Positions 56,113 to 64,000 of a stretch of DNA of 64,000 nucleotides are shown here, piece by piece. Both the position numbers and the translations under genes were made by a program. Origin of the DNA: Streptomyces sp. NBC_00414 (GTDB taxonomy: Bacteria; Actinomycetota; Actinomycetes; Streptomycetales; Streptomycetaceae); the NCBI RefSeq assembly GCF_036038375.1, contig NZ_CP107935.1, forward strand, positions 1,860,001 to 1,924,000, in the 5' to 3' direction. A model generated the notes under the pieces. It ran no database searches. It saw nothing but the letters and a program-made list of their open reading frames with translations, and was not told where the DNA came from. Position 1 is the stretch's first letter, and the number at the start of each line of letters is the position of its first letter.

Positions 56113-57414
56113 ATGTCCGACCAGCAGCAGGCCTCGGGAGAGTCCTCCGCCCGCTCAGCGGCATCCACCACACCCGACGCCGAGTCCGTCGCGGCCCAGC
56201 TCACCGGAACCGGCACCGGCGCCGGGAAGCCCCCGACCGCCTCCACGTCCGAAGGCACCGACGCGGAAAAGGCCACCGCGAGCGAGCCGGAGGCCGGTGC
56301 CGACACCACCACCGCCACCGGGGAGGCCGGGGGCACCACGACCGCCGAGGTGACCGCCGGGAAGGCCGAGAAAGCCGCGAGCGACCCCGCGGAGCCCGGC
56401 GAGGCGAAGGCAGAAGCAGAAGCAGAAGCAGGCGAGAACGCGAAGGGCACTTCCGGGAGTTCCCCCGCCGAGGAGACCCCGGACCGGAACAGCGCGCGAG
56501 CGCTCTCCGCCGCGGCGACCAGGGAGCAGCACGAGGCCATCGCGATCGCCGCCGCCGCCAACGGCGGCACGGCCGTCTCCACCCAGAGCGCGGTCGGGCG
56601 GCCCAAGAAGCCGGTGCTCGCCGGTGCCGCCCTGGCGGGCGCCCTCCTGATAGCCGTGCCGCTGCTGATCACGGCGACGGGCAAGGACGACGAGAAGAAG
56701 ACCGTCGACACGGCGGCCGCCGACACCGTGCTGAACGAGGGCAACGGCCCGGCCGGTGTCTTCGCGACCCAGACGCCCTCCCCCACGAAGACGAAGCCCG
56801 AGAAGAAGAAGGCGGAGAAGAAGGCCGCCGCGCCGCCGGTCGCGGAGGAGGCCGCCGCACCCGCCCCGAAACCCAGTCCTTCGCCGAGCAAGAAGGCGAA
56901 GAAGAAGGCCGTCACGAAGAAGGCGCCGAGCACTCTGCCGGCCGTCCTGACCAGGGTGCTGATCAAGAACAACACCAACGGCACCTGCGTGGACGTCCCC
57001 GGCTTCAGCAGTGGCAAGGCGGACGGGCCGGTGACGCACGCGACGTGCAACAGCAACACCGACGACAACCAGCTGTGGAATGTCGAGAAGCGTTACGACA
57101 AGGCCGGACCCGGCGGGGCACCGCTCTTCCAGATCCGCAACGTCATGGACAGCATGTGCCTGGACCTGCCCGGCTACCGGGGCGTCGGAGGTGCCACCAA
57201 GGTCACGGAGTTTCCGTGCAACGGCACCACGAACGACAACCAGTTGTGGTGGCTGGACAAGCAGTCCGACGGCAGGTTCTGGATACGCAACGCCGCCAGC
57301 AACAACCAGTGCCTGGACTCCTACGCCAACAACGACTCCACGCGCAGCCTGATCATCTGGCCCTGCGCCCCGGAGGGCCAGAACAACCACGAGTGGTTCT
57401 TCACCCGTTCATGA
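56113..57414 (+). CDS. Membrane-anchored ricin-type (R-type) lectin protein
   Basis: A 433-residue protein built of a cytoplasmic Ala/Glu/Thr/Gly-rich region (residues 1-155), one transmembrane helix (KPVLAGAALAGALLIAVPLL, about 160-183), an extracellular Lys/Pro/Ala-rich stalk (about 205-280) and a ricin B-type beta-trefoil (about 285-433) with DNQLW repeats of the QxW motif. It should display a carbohydrate-binding domain outside the cell. ATG at 56113 with AGGAAAGG upstream. Its stop overlaps the convergent acetyltransferase gene end. Confidence 0.88.
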   Translation: MSDQQQASGESSARSAASTTPDAESVAAQLTGTGTGAGKPPTASTSEGTDAEKATASEPEAGADTTTATGEAGGTTTAEVTAGKAEKAASDPAEPGEAKAEAEAEAGENAKGTSGSSPAEETPDRNSARALSAAATREQHEAIAIAAAANGGTAVSTQSAVGRPKKPVLAGAALAGALLIAVPLLITATGKDDEKKTVDTAAADTVLNEGNGPAGVFATQTPSPTKTKPEKKKAEKKAAAPPVAEEAAAPAPKPSPSPSKKAKKKAVTKKAPSTLPAVLTRVLIKNNTNGTCVDVPGFSSGKADGPVTHATCNSNTDDNQLWNVEKRYDKAGPGGAPLFQIRNVMDSMCLDLPGYRGVGGATKVTEFPCNGTTNDNQLWWLDKQSDGRFWIRNAASNNQCLDSYANNDSTRSLIIWPCAPEGQNNHEWFFTRS

Positions 57415-57972
57415 ACGGGCCGGGGCCCGGTCCCGCACAGCAGGCACGTACTTGTAGAGGATCGTGGTCGGGCGCAGCTCCCCCGAGGGAGTCCTCGCGT
57501 AGTCGGGGATGACGCCCGCCCTGGTCCACCCGGCCGACCGGTAGAGCGACTCGGCCGGGCTGTCGGTCTCGGTGTCCAGGCTGAGCAGGGTCACCCCTGC
57601 CTCGGCCGCGGCGCGTTCGGCCGTGGCCAGCAGCGCGCGGCCGAGCCCGCGCCCCCGCCCCGCCCTGTGCACCATGAGCTTCACCACCTCGGCCCGGTGA
57701 CGGCTGTTGGGCTTGTCCGGGAAGACGAGGCTCACCGTGCCGACGATCTCGCCGTCCAGGTACGCGGCCCATACGGCGAGGGAGCCGTCCGCGAGCGAGG
57801 GCGCCAGCCTTCGCCACCAGTCGACGGCCGCGGCGCGGTCGAGCGGGGCGAGGAAGCCGATCGACGCGCCTCCGTCGACGGTGTCGGCCAGCAGATCCCC
57901 CAACTCGCCGACAGCGGCCAGCAACTGATCAGCCGTCAGCCTTCCGCACGTAACGGTGTCCCTGGCGGTCAC
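57409..57972 (-). CDS. GNAT-family N-acetyltransferase
   Basis: A 187-residue GNAT protein with the acetyl-CoA motif VHRAGRGRGLGRALL near residue 115 and LYRSAGWTRAGVIPDYA near 160, often annotated as acetyltransferase of antibiotics or small amines. GTG start in an overlap with the stop of the upstream XRE regulator, so the two are one operon. Its 3' end overlaps the convergent lectin gene by six bases. Confidence 0.88.
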   Translation of the reverse strand: MTARDTVTCGRLTADQLLAAVGELGDLLADTVDGGASIGFLAPLDRAAAVDWWRRLAPSLADGSLAVWAAYLDGEIVGTVSLVFPDKPNSRHRAEVVKLMVHRAGRGRGLGRALLATAERAAAEAGVTLLSLDTETDSPAESLYRSAGWTRAGVIPDYARTPSGELRPTTILYKYVPAVRDRAPARS

Positions 57973-58574
57973 GGCAGCACCACCGCCAGTGCGTAGCGCG
58001 CGTCCTGCGGTCCGGGGCAGCGGAACCGCGTGGGCCCCCACACCCGCAGCCGCAGGCAGTCGCCGGTGTCGAGCCGGTGTTCGGCGTCCTGGGCGGTGAC
58101 CTCCAGCCGCCCGTCCAGCACCCAGATGTGCTGTTCGAGGCCGGGTACGGGAGGCCGGTCGTAGGCGATGTCGGCGCCGGCGGCGAGCCGTCCCTCGACG
58201 AGTTCGCCGCGCAGCCCCGCGTGCGGCGGGGACACCGAGCGGCGTACGAAACCGGAAGCCCTGTCCTCCCATACGGCCTGGTCGGCGGCGCGCACCAGCG
58301 GGACCGGTTCGGCCTCGGCCTCGACCTCGCTGAGCAGTCGCGACATCGTGCGCCCATGGACGGCGCACAAGCGGTTGAGAAGTGCGGCCGTGGGGCTGAT
58401 CTCGGCGCGTTCGGCCCGTGACAGGGTCGAGCGGCTCACCCCGCTGCGTTCCGCCAACTCGCCCAGTGACCAGCCTCGTTCGGCCCGCAGCTCGGCCAGC
58501 CGGGCGCCGAGCCGGACGTCCATGGGGTCGGGCTGGGCGTCTGCGGGGGTCATGCCTCCGTCATCGCGTCTCAC
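57969..58574 (-). CDS. XRE-family regulator with C-terminal cupin domain
   Basis: A 201-residue regulator with an N-terminal helix-turn-helix (LAERSGVSRSTLSRAERAEISPTAALL near residues 40-66) and a C-terminal cupin sensor (HIWVLDGRLEV, then LDTGDCLRL). GTG at 58574 has AGGA eight bases upstream; an ATG seven codons later is possible. Likely autoregulates itself and the coupled acetyltransferase through the inverted repeat at its start. Confidence 0.87.
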   Translation of the reverse strand: MRRDDGGMTPADAQPDPMDVRLGARLAELRAERGWSLGELAERSGVSRSTLSRAERAEISPTAALLNRLCAVHGRTMSRLLSEVEAEAEPVPLVRAADQAVWEDRASGFVRRSVSPPHAGLRGELVEGRLAAGADIAYDRPPVPGLEQHIWVLDGRLEVTAQDAEHRLDTGDCLRLRVWGPTRFRCPGPQDARYALAVVLP

Positions 58575-58595
58575 ATTCGGGATCCTATCCCAAAT
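58575..58595. promoter_or_regulatory. Inverted repeat at the XRE-cupin gene start
   Basis: ATTCGGGAT and ATCCCAAAT flank CCT, an imperfect palindrome that overlaps the end of the LysR gene and abuts the XRE start. Probable autoregulatory operator. Confidence 0.55.
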
Positions 58596-59502
58596 GCGGG
58601 ACGCCTGGTGCCACCTCCGCCAGCGCCTCCAGCACCGGCGAGATCAGTGGGTGGGCCTCGGCTCCCCGGCGTACCGCGGCGAAGACCCGGCGGGTGGGGG
58701 CGACGCCGTCGACAGGACGCACGACCACTCCCGCGAGGTCCATGCCGTGCAGCGCCGAGCGCGGTACGAGGGCGACCCCCGCGTCCGCCGACGCGAGCGC
58801 GACCACCGCCCGGAAGTCGTCCGAGGAGTGTTCGAGCCGGGGCTGGAAACCGGCGTGCTCGCAGGCCAGGACCACCACGTCGTGGCAGGGGTTGCCCGGG
58901 TACGGGCCGATCCACGGGTCCTTGGCCAGCTCGGCGAGCGGCACCTCCGTACGGTCGGCGAGGCGGTGGGTCTCCGGCACGACGGCGTCGAACGGTTCGG
59001 CGTACAGGGGGATGTGCGCGAGGCGCGGGTCGTCGGCGTCCGGGGCGCCGCGGTACTCGACGGCGACCGCCACGTCGACCTGGCGGTCGAGCACCATCGG
59101 CAGGCTGGCGTCGCCCTCGGCGTCCTGGACGCGGATGCGGATGCCGGGGGCCGTGCGCGCGAGCCGGGCCAGCGCGGGCGCGACGACCAGGCCGATACCG
59201 GTCGCGAAGGAGGCGACGCTGACCGTACCGGCCGACCCCGAGCTGTACGCGGCGAGTTCGGCCTCGGCCCGCTCCAGCTGCGCGAGGACGGCGTTGGTGT
59301 GGCTGAGCAGGATCTCGCCCGCGGGGGTGAGCCGCACGCCCCGGGCGCCGCGCTCGACCAGGCGGTGTCCCGTCTCCTGCTCCAGGGCCGTCAGCTGCTG
59401 GGAGACCGCGGAGGGGGTGAGGTAGAGCGCGGCGGCGGCGGCCGTCACCGTACGGTGGTCCGCCACCGCCCGCAGGATGTGCAGCCGCCGTGCTTCGATC
59501 AT
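58585..59502 (-). CDS. LysR-family transcriptional regulator
   Basis: A 305-residue LysR protein with the winged helix (LHILRAVADHRTVTAAAAALYLTPSAVSQQ pattern; only part quoted elsewhere) and an effector domain ending VRPVDGVAPTRRVFAAVR. ATG at 59502. Upstream of and co-directional with the XRE/GNAT genes; kbl and tdh lie on the same strand before it. Target unknown. Confidence 0.9.
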   Translation of the reverse strand: MIEARRLHILRAVADHRTVTAAAAALYLTPSAVSQQLTALEQETGHRLVERGARGVRLTPAGEILLSHTNAVLAQLERAEAELAAYSSGSAGTVSVASFATGIGLVVAPALARLARTAPGIRIRVQDAEGDASLPMVLDRQVDVAVAVEYRGAPDADDPRLAHIPLYAEPFDAVVPETHRLADRTEVPLAELAKDPWIGPYPGNPCHDVVVLACEHAGFQPRLEHSSDDFRAVVALASADAGVALVPRSALHGMDLAGVVVRPVDGVAPTRRVFAAVRRGAEAHPLISPVLEALAEVAPGVPHLG

Positions 59503-59605
59503 GCGGCTGATTCTCTCAAAGGTTCACAGCACTCGGCCTCCCGCTCGGGCCTCCGCCCCGTCTGCCCTGCGCCGGCGCCTCCACCCCTCCGCGCCGCGCT
59601 TGCGC

Positions 59606-60802
59606 CTACTCCCCCGCCAGCTCCGCGCGGGCGGCCACGAACGCGTCCACGGCGCGGTTCACGTCGTCGGTGGAGTGGGCGGCGGACAGCTGTACGCGGA
59701 TGCGGGCCTTGTCCTGCGGGACCACGGGGTAGGAGAAGCCGATCACGTACACACCGCGTTCAAGGAGCAGCTCCGCCATCCGCCCGGCGACGGTCGCGTT
59801 CCCGATCATCACCGGGGCGATGGCGTGGTCGCCGGGGAGGATGTCGAAGCCCTCCTCGGCCATCCGGGAGCGGAACAGCGCGGTGTTCGCGGCGAGCCGC
59901 TCGCGCAGGTCGTCCGCCGCCTCCAGCAGGTCGAGGACCTTGAGCGAGGCGGCGGCGATCACCGGGGCCAGGGTGTTCGAGAAGAGGTACGGGCGGGACC
60001 GCTGGCGCAGCAGCGCGACGATCTCGGCGCGGGCGGCGACGTAACCGCCCGAGGCGCCGCCGAGGGCCTTGCCGAGGGTGCCGGTGATGATGTCGACGCG
60101 GTCCATGACCCCGTGGAGTTCGGGGGTGCCCCGGCCGCCGGGGCCGACGAAGCCGACGGCGTGCGAGTCGTCGACCATGACCATCGCGTCGTAGCGGTCG
60201 GCGAGGTCGCAGATCTCGCGCAGCGGGGCCACGTACCCGTCCATGGAGAAGACGCCGTCGGTGACGATCAGCCTGCGGCGGGCGCCCGAGGCCTCCTTCA
60301 ACTGCTGTTCCAGATCGGCGAGATCACGGTTCGCGTAGCGGAACCGGCGGGCCTTCGACAGCCGGATGCCGTCGATGATCGACGCGTGGTTGAGGGCGTC
60401 GGAGATCACCGCGTCCTCCGCGCCGAGCAGCGTCTCGAACACTCCGCCGTTGGCGTCGAAGCACGACGAGTAGAGGATCGTGTCCTCCTGGCCGAGGAAC
60501 GCGGACAGGCGCCCCTCCAGTTCCTTGTGCACCTCCTGCGTGCCGCAGATGAAGCGCACGGACGCCATGCCGTAGCCCCAGCGGGCGAGCGCCTCGTGGG
60601 CGGCGGCCACGACCTCCGGGTGGTCGGCGAGGCCGAGGTAGTTGTTGGCGCAGAAGTTCAGCACCTCACCGGGGCGGCCGCCCGCGGTGACGGTGACGGT
60701 CGCGGACTGCGGGGTGCCGATGACCCGCTCGGGCTTGTGCAGGCCCGCGGCGCGGATCTCGTCGAGGGTGGTGCGGAGGTCGTCGCGTACGGAGTCGAAC
60801 AT
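59606..60802 (-). CDS. kbl: Glycine C-acetyltransferase (2-amino-3-ketobutyrate CoA ligase)
   Basis: A 398-residue PLP enzyme that cleaves 2-amino-3-oxobutyrate with CoA to glycine and acetyl-CoA. Features: [12 protein letters not shown] near residue 50, [11 protein letters not shown] near 205 and the PLP lysine in [15 protein letters not shown] near 240. Two adjacent ATGs exist; the second (60802) is placed better behind AAGGA. Co-transcribed with tdh, 48 bases upstream, forming the threonine-to-glycine pathway. Confidence 0.95.
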   Translation of the reverse strand: MFDSVRDDLRTTLDEIRAAGLHKPERVIGTPQSATVTVTAGGRPGEVLNFCANNYLGLADHPEVVAAAHEALARWGYGMASVRFICGTQEVHKELEGRLSAFLGQEDTILYSSCFDANGGVFETLLGAEDAVISDALNHASIIDGIRLSKARRFRYANRDLADLEQQLKEASGARRRLIVTDGVFSMDGYVAPLREICDLADRYDAMVMVDDSHAVGFVGPGGRGTPELHGVMDRVDIITGTLGKALGGASGGYVAARAEIVALLRQRSRPYLFSNTLAPVIAAASLKVLDLLEAADDLRERLAANTALFRSRMAEEGFDILPGDHAIAPVMIGNATVAGRMAELLLERGVYVIGFSYPVVPQDKARIRVQLSAAHSTDDVNRAVDAFVAARAELAGE

Positions 60803-60850
60803 CATCAGTCCTTGGAGAGTCCGGAAGACGGTGGAAGCGGTCCGGAGCCC

Positions 60851-61915
60851 TTAGAGGGTCCAGTCGAGGATGACCTTGCCACCGCGGCCGCTGGCCGCGT
60901 CCGCGAAGGCCGCCTCGAAGTCGCGGTGGCCGTAGCGGCCGGTGATCACGGGCGCGAGGTCGAGGCCGCCTTCGAGGAGGACCGACATCGCGTACCAGGT
61001 CTCGAACATCTCGCGGCCGTAGATGCCCTTGATCGTGATCATGGAGGTGACGATCCGGGACCAGTCGACGGCGAACTCCTCGGACGGCAGCCCGAGCATG
61101 GCGATCTTTCCGCCGTGCGTCATGTTGGCGAGCATGTCCCGCATCGCGACCGGGTTGCCGGACATCTCCAGGCCCACGTCGAAGCCCTCGCGCAGGCCGA
61201 GGGCGCGCTGGCCGTCCGCGATGCCGGACTCCGCGACGTTCAGCGCGAGAGTGACACCGATCTTGCGGGCCAGCTCCAGGCGGTCCTCGCTCACGTCGGT
61301 GACGACGACGTGCCGGGCGCCGGCGTGCTTGGCGACGGCTGCCGCCATCAGGCCGATGGGGCCCGCGCCGGTGATCAGTACGTCCTCTCCGACCAGCGGG
61401 AACGACAGCGCGGTGTGCACGGCGTTGCCGAACGGGTCGAAGATCGCCGCGATGTCGAGGTCGACGGGGACACGGTGCACCCAGACGTTGGTCGCGGGCA
61501 GCGCCACGTATTCGGCGAACGCGCCGTCGCGGCCCACGCCGAGTCCCACCGTCGCGCGGCACAGGTGGCGCCGTCCGGCCTGGCAGTTGCGGCACTTCCC
61601 GCAGACGAGGTGGCCCTCGCCGCTGACCCGGTCGCCCACCGCGATGTCGCCGACGTCACGGCCCGTCTCCACGACCTCGCCGACGAACTCGTGGCCGAGC
61701 ACCAGCGGCGCCTTGACGGTCTGCCGCGCCCAGCCGTCCCAGTTGCGGATGTGCAGGTCGGTGCCGCAGATCCCGGTCCGCAGGACCTTGATCAGCACCT
61801 CGCCGGGGCCGACGGCCGGCTCCGGTACGTCCATGAGCCGAAGCCCTGGCTCCGCCTTCTCCTTGACCAGCGCCTTCAACGGGGCTCCCGTGCGTGAGGT
61901 CCCGGATGCGGGCAT
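60851..61915 (-). CDS. tdh: L-threonine 3-dehydrogenase
   Basis: A 354-residue zinc-containing medium-chain dehydrogenase that oxidises L-threonine to 2-amino-3-oxobutyrate with NAD. Catalytic zinc ligands lie in GICGTDLH and GHEFVGEV, structural zinc in [15 protein letters not shown], and the nucleotide site is [14 protein letters not shown] 61915 is used; a GTG four codons upstream is possible. First gene of the tdh-kbl operon, divergent from the DUF2264 gene. Confidence 0.95.
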   Translation of the reverse strand: MPASGTSRTGAPLKALVKEKAEPGLRLMDVPEPAVGPGEVLIKVLRTGICGTDLHIRNWDGWARQTVKAPLVLGHEFVGEVVETGRDVGDIAVGDRVSGEGHLVCGKCRNCQAGRRHLCRATVGLGVGRDGAFAEYVALPATNVWVHRVPVDLDIAAIFDPFGNAVHTALSFPLVGEDVLITGAGPIGLMAAAVAKHAGARHVVVTDVSEDRLELARKIGVTLALNVAESGIADGQRALGLREGFDVGLEMSGNPVAMRDMLANMTHGGKIAMLGLPSEEFAVDWSRIVTSMITIKGIYGREMFETWYAMSVLLEGGLDLAPVITGRYGHRDFEAAFADAASGRGGKVILDWTL

Positions 61916-62199
61916 GCCGAAGGACACCCGCACCGGGGAGAGGAGTGGATTCGATCAGCAATCTGCCGTACGTCGGCCCTCCGGGTCCATCGAGGTTTTC
62001 TTAACCTGTGCCGCAGCTTTCCTTCACACCGGCACCGCGGGGGCCCTCAGGTCACGTCTTCGCGTACGCGTACGGCTCGATTGATCCCTCGGTGGCCACC
62101 AGCCGTATCCCTCTTCGGAAAGCTGGATCAGACAGCCGGACCAGCGCTGGATCGGAGAGTCGCGAACGCGCCCGGCGACCGAGGAGTCGGAACCCCGCC
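61916..62199. other. Divergent intergenic region between tdh and DUF2264 gene
   Basis: Must hold both promoters. It contains the self-complementary GCGTACGC-type stretch near 62052-62065 and an AT-rich patch (GTTTTCTTAACC near 61995), but no element I can assign with confidence. Confidence 0.4.
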
Positions 62200-64000
62200 A
62201 TGCCCGCACCGTATGTGTCCCTGCCGCCCGCCGATCACGTCCTGTCACCGCACACCGGCTGGACGCGGGCGCACTGGGAGACGCTCGCCGACCGGCAGTT
62301 GGAGGCCCTGGTGCCGTACGCGACGCCGGGGTACGCGCAGTACCGGCTGCCCGGCCGGGCCTCCTCGTCGGGCGTGGTGCCGGACGGGCTCGCAGGGTTC
62401 GCGCGGTCATTTCTGCTGGCCTCCTTCCGGATCGCCGGGGCGCAGGGCGATGTCGATCCCCGTCTTGTGGAACGCTACGCGCGGGGTCTGACAACGGGCA
62501 CCGACCGCGACAGCGGCGAGGCCTGGCCCGAACTCACCGACCTGTCCCGGCAGATGGCGGAGGCCGCCGCGATCTCCGTCGGACTGCACGAGAGCCGCCG
62601 CTGGATCTGGGACCGCCTTGACACCGGGACGCGCGAGCGGGTCGTGGACTGGCTGTGGGGAGTCGTGGGCCGCCGCACCCCGGACGACCACAGGCGCCTC
62701 CACCAGGTGGTGACCGAGCAGTTCCTCGCCTCGGTCGGCGCGCCGTACCGGCAGGACGACATCGACGCCGGACTCGACCGGCTGGAGGACTGGTACGCGG
62801 GCGACGGCTGGTACAGCGACGGTGAGGGCCGGACCTTCGACCACTCCAACGGCTGGGCCCTGCACCTGTATCCGCTGCTGTGGAGCCGGATGACCGGCGG
62901 CGGGGGCGGCGGTCGCGGCCAGGTCCACCGCGAACGGCTCGCCCGGTTCCTCACCGTGCACCCGCGGTTCTTCGGCGGTGACGGCGCTCCCGTGCACCAC
63001 GGCGGCTCCCTGACGTACCGTTTCGCCACCACCGCCCCCGTGTGGCTGGGCGCCCTCGCGGGCTGTACGCCGCTGGCCCCGGGCCTCACCAGACGGCTGG
63101 CGTCCGGCGCGGTACGGCACTTCGTCGAGCGCGGGGTGCCCGACGAGCGGGGTCTGCTGCCGCTCGGCTGGTACGACACGTTCCTGCCGGTGGCGCGGGC
63201 GCACTCGGGGCCGGCCTCGCCGTACTGGGCGAGCACGGCGTTCCTGGGTCTGCTGCTTCCGCCGGAGCATCCGGTGTGGACGGCACGCGAACTGCCTCTG
63301 CCGGTCGAGGAGTCGGACCACTGCACCGCGCTCCCGGCGCCGGGCTGGCTGCTGCACGGCACGAAGCACGACGGCATCGTGCGGCTGATCAACCACGGCA
63401 GCGACCGCACCTCGCCGTCCGGGCCCGCCGAGGACGATCCGCACTCCTCGAAGTTCGGCTATTCGACGGCGACGGCACCCGAGGCCGCGGCGCACGCGTG
63501 GCGGCGGAACGTCGACGGGCACATCGCACTGGTGGCCCCGGACGGCACCGCGTCACGCAGACGGGCCGTCGTGCCGCTGCACTGCTCCGGGCGGACGGCG
63601 GCCTCCCGCCAGGAGGGCGTGCTGCCCGGCGGCGAGGAACGGTTCACGATCGACACCACCAGCGTGCTGCGCGGCCCCTGGGAGATCCGCGTGCACCGGG
63701 TGCTCGCCCCGTCCGGCACGACGGTCCGGGAGGGCGGTTACGCGGTCGCGGCCCCGGCCCGGCCCACCGCGGAACGGGGGTACGGCTGGGCGCTGGCCCG
63801 CACCGGCGACGGGCTGACCAGCGTGGTCGTCGCGCTGCACGGCTGGGACGAGGACACGGGCATCGCGCGCGAGGCCGAGGCCAACGCCTTCGGGCCCCAC
63901 TCGGCGACGCCGTACCTCCGGTGCGCCGCGGGCCACCCGGGCGACGGCGGCGTGTACGTCACGCTGCTCGCGCTGACCCGCGACTCCGTGCACCCCCAGG
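62200..64000 (+). CDS. DUF2264 domain protein, C-terminus beyond window
   Basis: At least 600 residues, open to the right edge. It starts at ATG 62200 with GAGGAG upstream and matches the DUF2264 pattern (WETLADRQLEAL near residue 22, ESRRWIWDRLD near 130, FDHSNGWALHLYPLLWSR near 210). DUF2264 proteins have an alpha/alpha-toroid likely to act on polysaccharides; no signal peptide is seen, so an intracellular oligosaccharide substrate is likely. Catalytic residues are not established. Confidence 0.85.
   Translation, partial: MPAPYVSLPPADHVLSPHTGWTRAHWETLADRQLEALVPYATPGYAQYRLPGRASSSGVVPDGLAGFARSFLLASFRIAGAQGDVDPRLVERYARGLTTGTDRDSGEAWPELTDLSRQMAEAAAISVGLHESRRWIWDRLDTGTRERVVDWLWGVVGRRTPDDHRRLHQVVTEQFLASVGAPYRQDDIDAGLDRLEDWYAGDGWYSDGEGRTFDHSNGWALHLYPLLWSRMTGGGGGGRGQVHRERLARFLTVHPRFFGGDGAPVHHGGSLTYRFATTAPVWLGALAGCTPLAPGLTRRLASGAVRHFVERGVPDERGLLPLGWYDTFLPVARAHSGPASPYWASTAFLGLLLPPEHPVWTARELPLPVEESDHCTALPAPGWLLHGTKHDGIVRLINHGSDRTSPSGPAEDDPHSSKFGYSTATAPEAAAHAWRRNVDGHIALVAPDGTASRRRAVVPLHCSGRTAASRQEGVLPGGEERFTIDTTSVLRGPWEIRVHRVLAPSGTTVREGGYAVAAPARPTAERGYGWALARTGDGLTSVVVALHGWDEDTGIAREAEANAFGPHSATPYLRCAAGHPGDGGVYVTLLALTRDSVHPQ

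Overview
The window is a high-G+C chromosomal segment from a Streptomyces or close relative. Evidence: GTG/ATG starts with GGAG-type ribosome sites, many 4-nt stop/start overlaps, DtxR/DmdR-type iron boxes, a tRNA-Pro(GGG) without encoded CCA, and the gene families present. No rRNA, IS element or CRISPR array was seen.

Region 1 (1-28523) is a hydroxamate-siderophore locus. A giant NRPS runs leftward from about 15711 off the left edge (at least 5237 codons). It holds four complete modules plus the condensation domain of a fifth: A-MT-T / C-A-T / C-A-MT-T / C-A-T / C. Hand-read specificity codes are undecided, Ser, N5-hydroxyornithine, Ser. Modules 1 and 3 carry nested N-methyltransferases, so the product should be an alpha-N-methylated Orn/Ser peptide of the scabichelin/turgichelin/albachelin class. 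Rightward genes encode the Fe-siderophore importer (two FecCD permeases and an ATPase), the ornithine N5-hydroxylase, a two-gene ABC exporter and an Fe-siderophore lipoprotein. A leftward pair encodes a formyltransferase and a second-copy N-acetylglutamate kinase, which probably supply formylated ornithine building blocks. Four iron boxes tie these units into one regulon. A secreted GH16 glucanase lies inside the locus and looks unrelated.

Region 2 (28581-47846) starts with a Nudix-fold protein and continues as a long leftward catabolic run. In transcription order it has a carboxymuconolactone-decarboxylase-family protein, a ribose-type ABC importer, a LysR regulator, an extradiol-type dioxygenase, two aldehyde dehydrogenases, a fumarylacetoacetase-type enzyme, a small VOC protein, an alpha/beta hydrolase, a GlcG/HbpS protein, a MetE-fold protein that has lost its zinc ligands, an LhgO-type oxidase, an amidohydrolase, a ThDP decarboxylase and an Ldh2-type dehydrogenase. 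Together these suggest uptake and oxidative breakdown of an aromatic or 2-hydroxy-acid compound. The substrate cannot be named from sequence.

Region 3 (48063-53428) has a cupin, a GbsR/MarR-type regulator and a divergent GMC oxidoreductase / aldehyde dehydrogenase / M20 amidohydrolase operon. The GMC gene carries a +1 frameshift. A strong hairpin and tRNA-Pro end the region.

Region 4 (53618-64000) is mixed: a split transketolase pair behind a SoxR/MerR-type promoter that appears leaderless, a YjbR protein, a membrane-anchored ricin-type lectin, a GNAT acetyltransferase with an XRE-cupin regulator, a LysR regulator, the threonine-degradation pair kbl and tdh, and a DUF2264 protein cut by the right edge.
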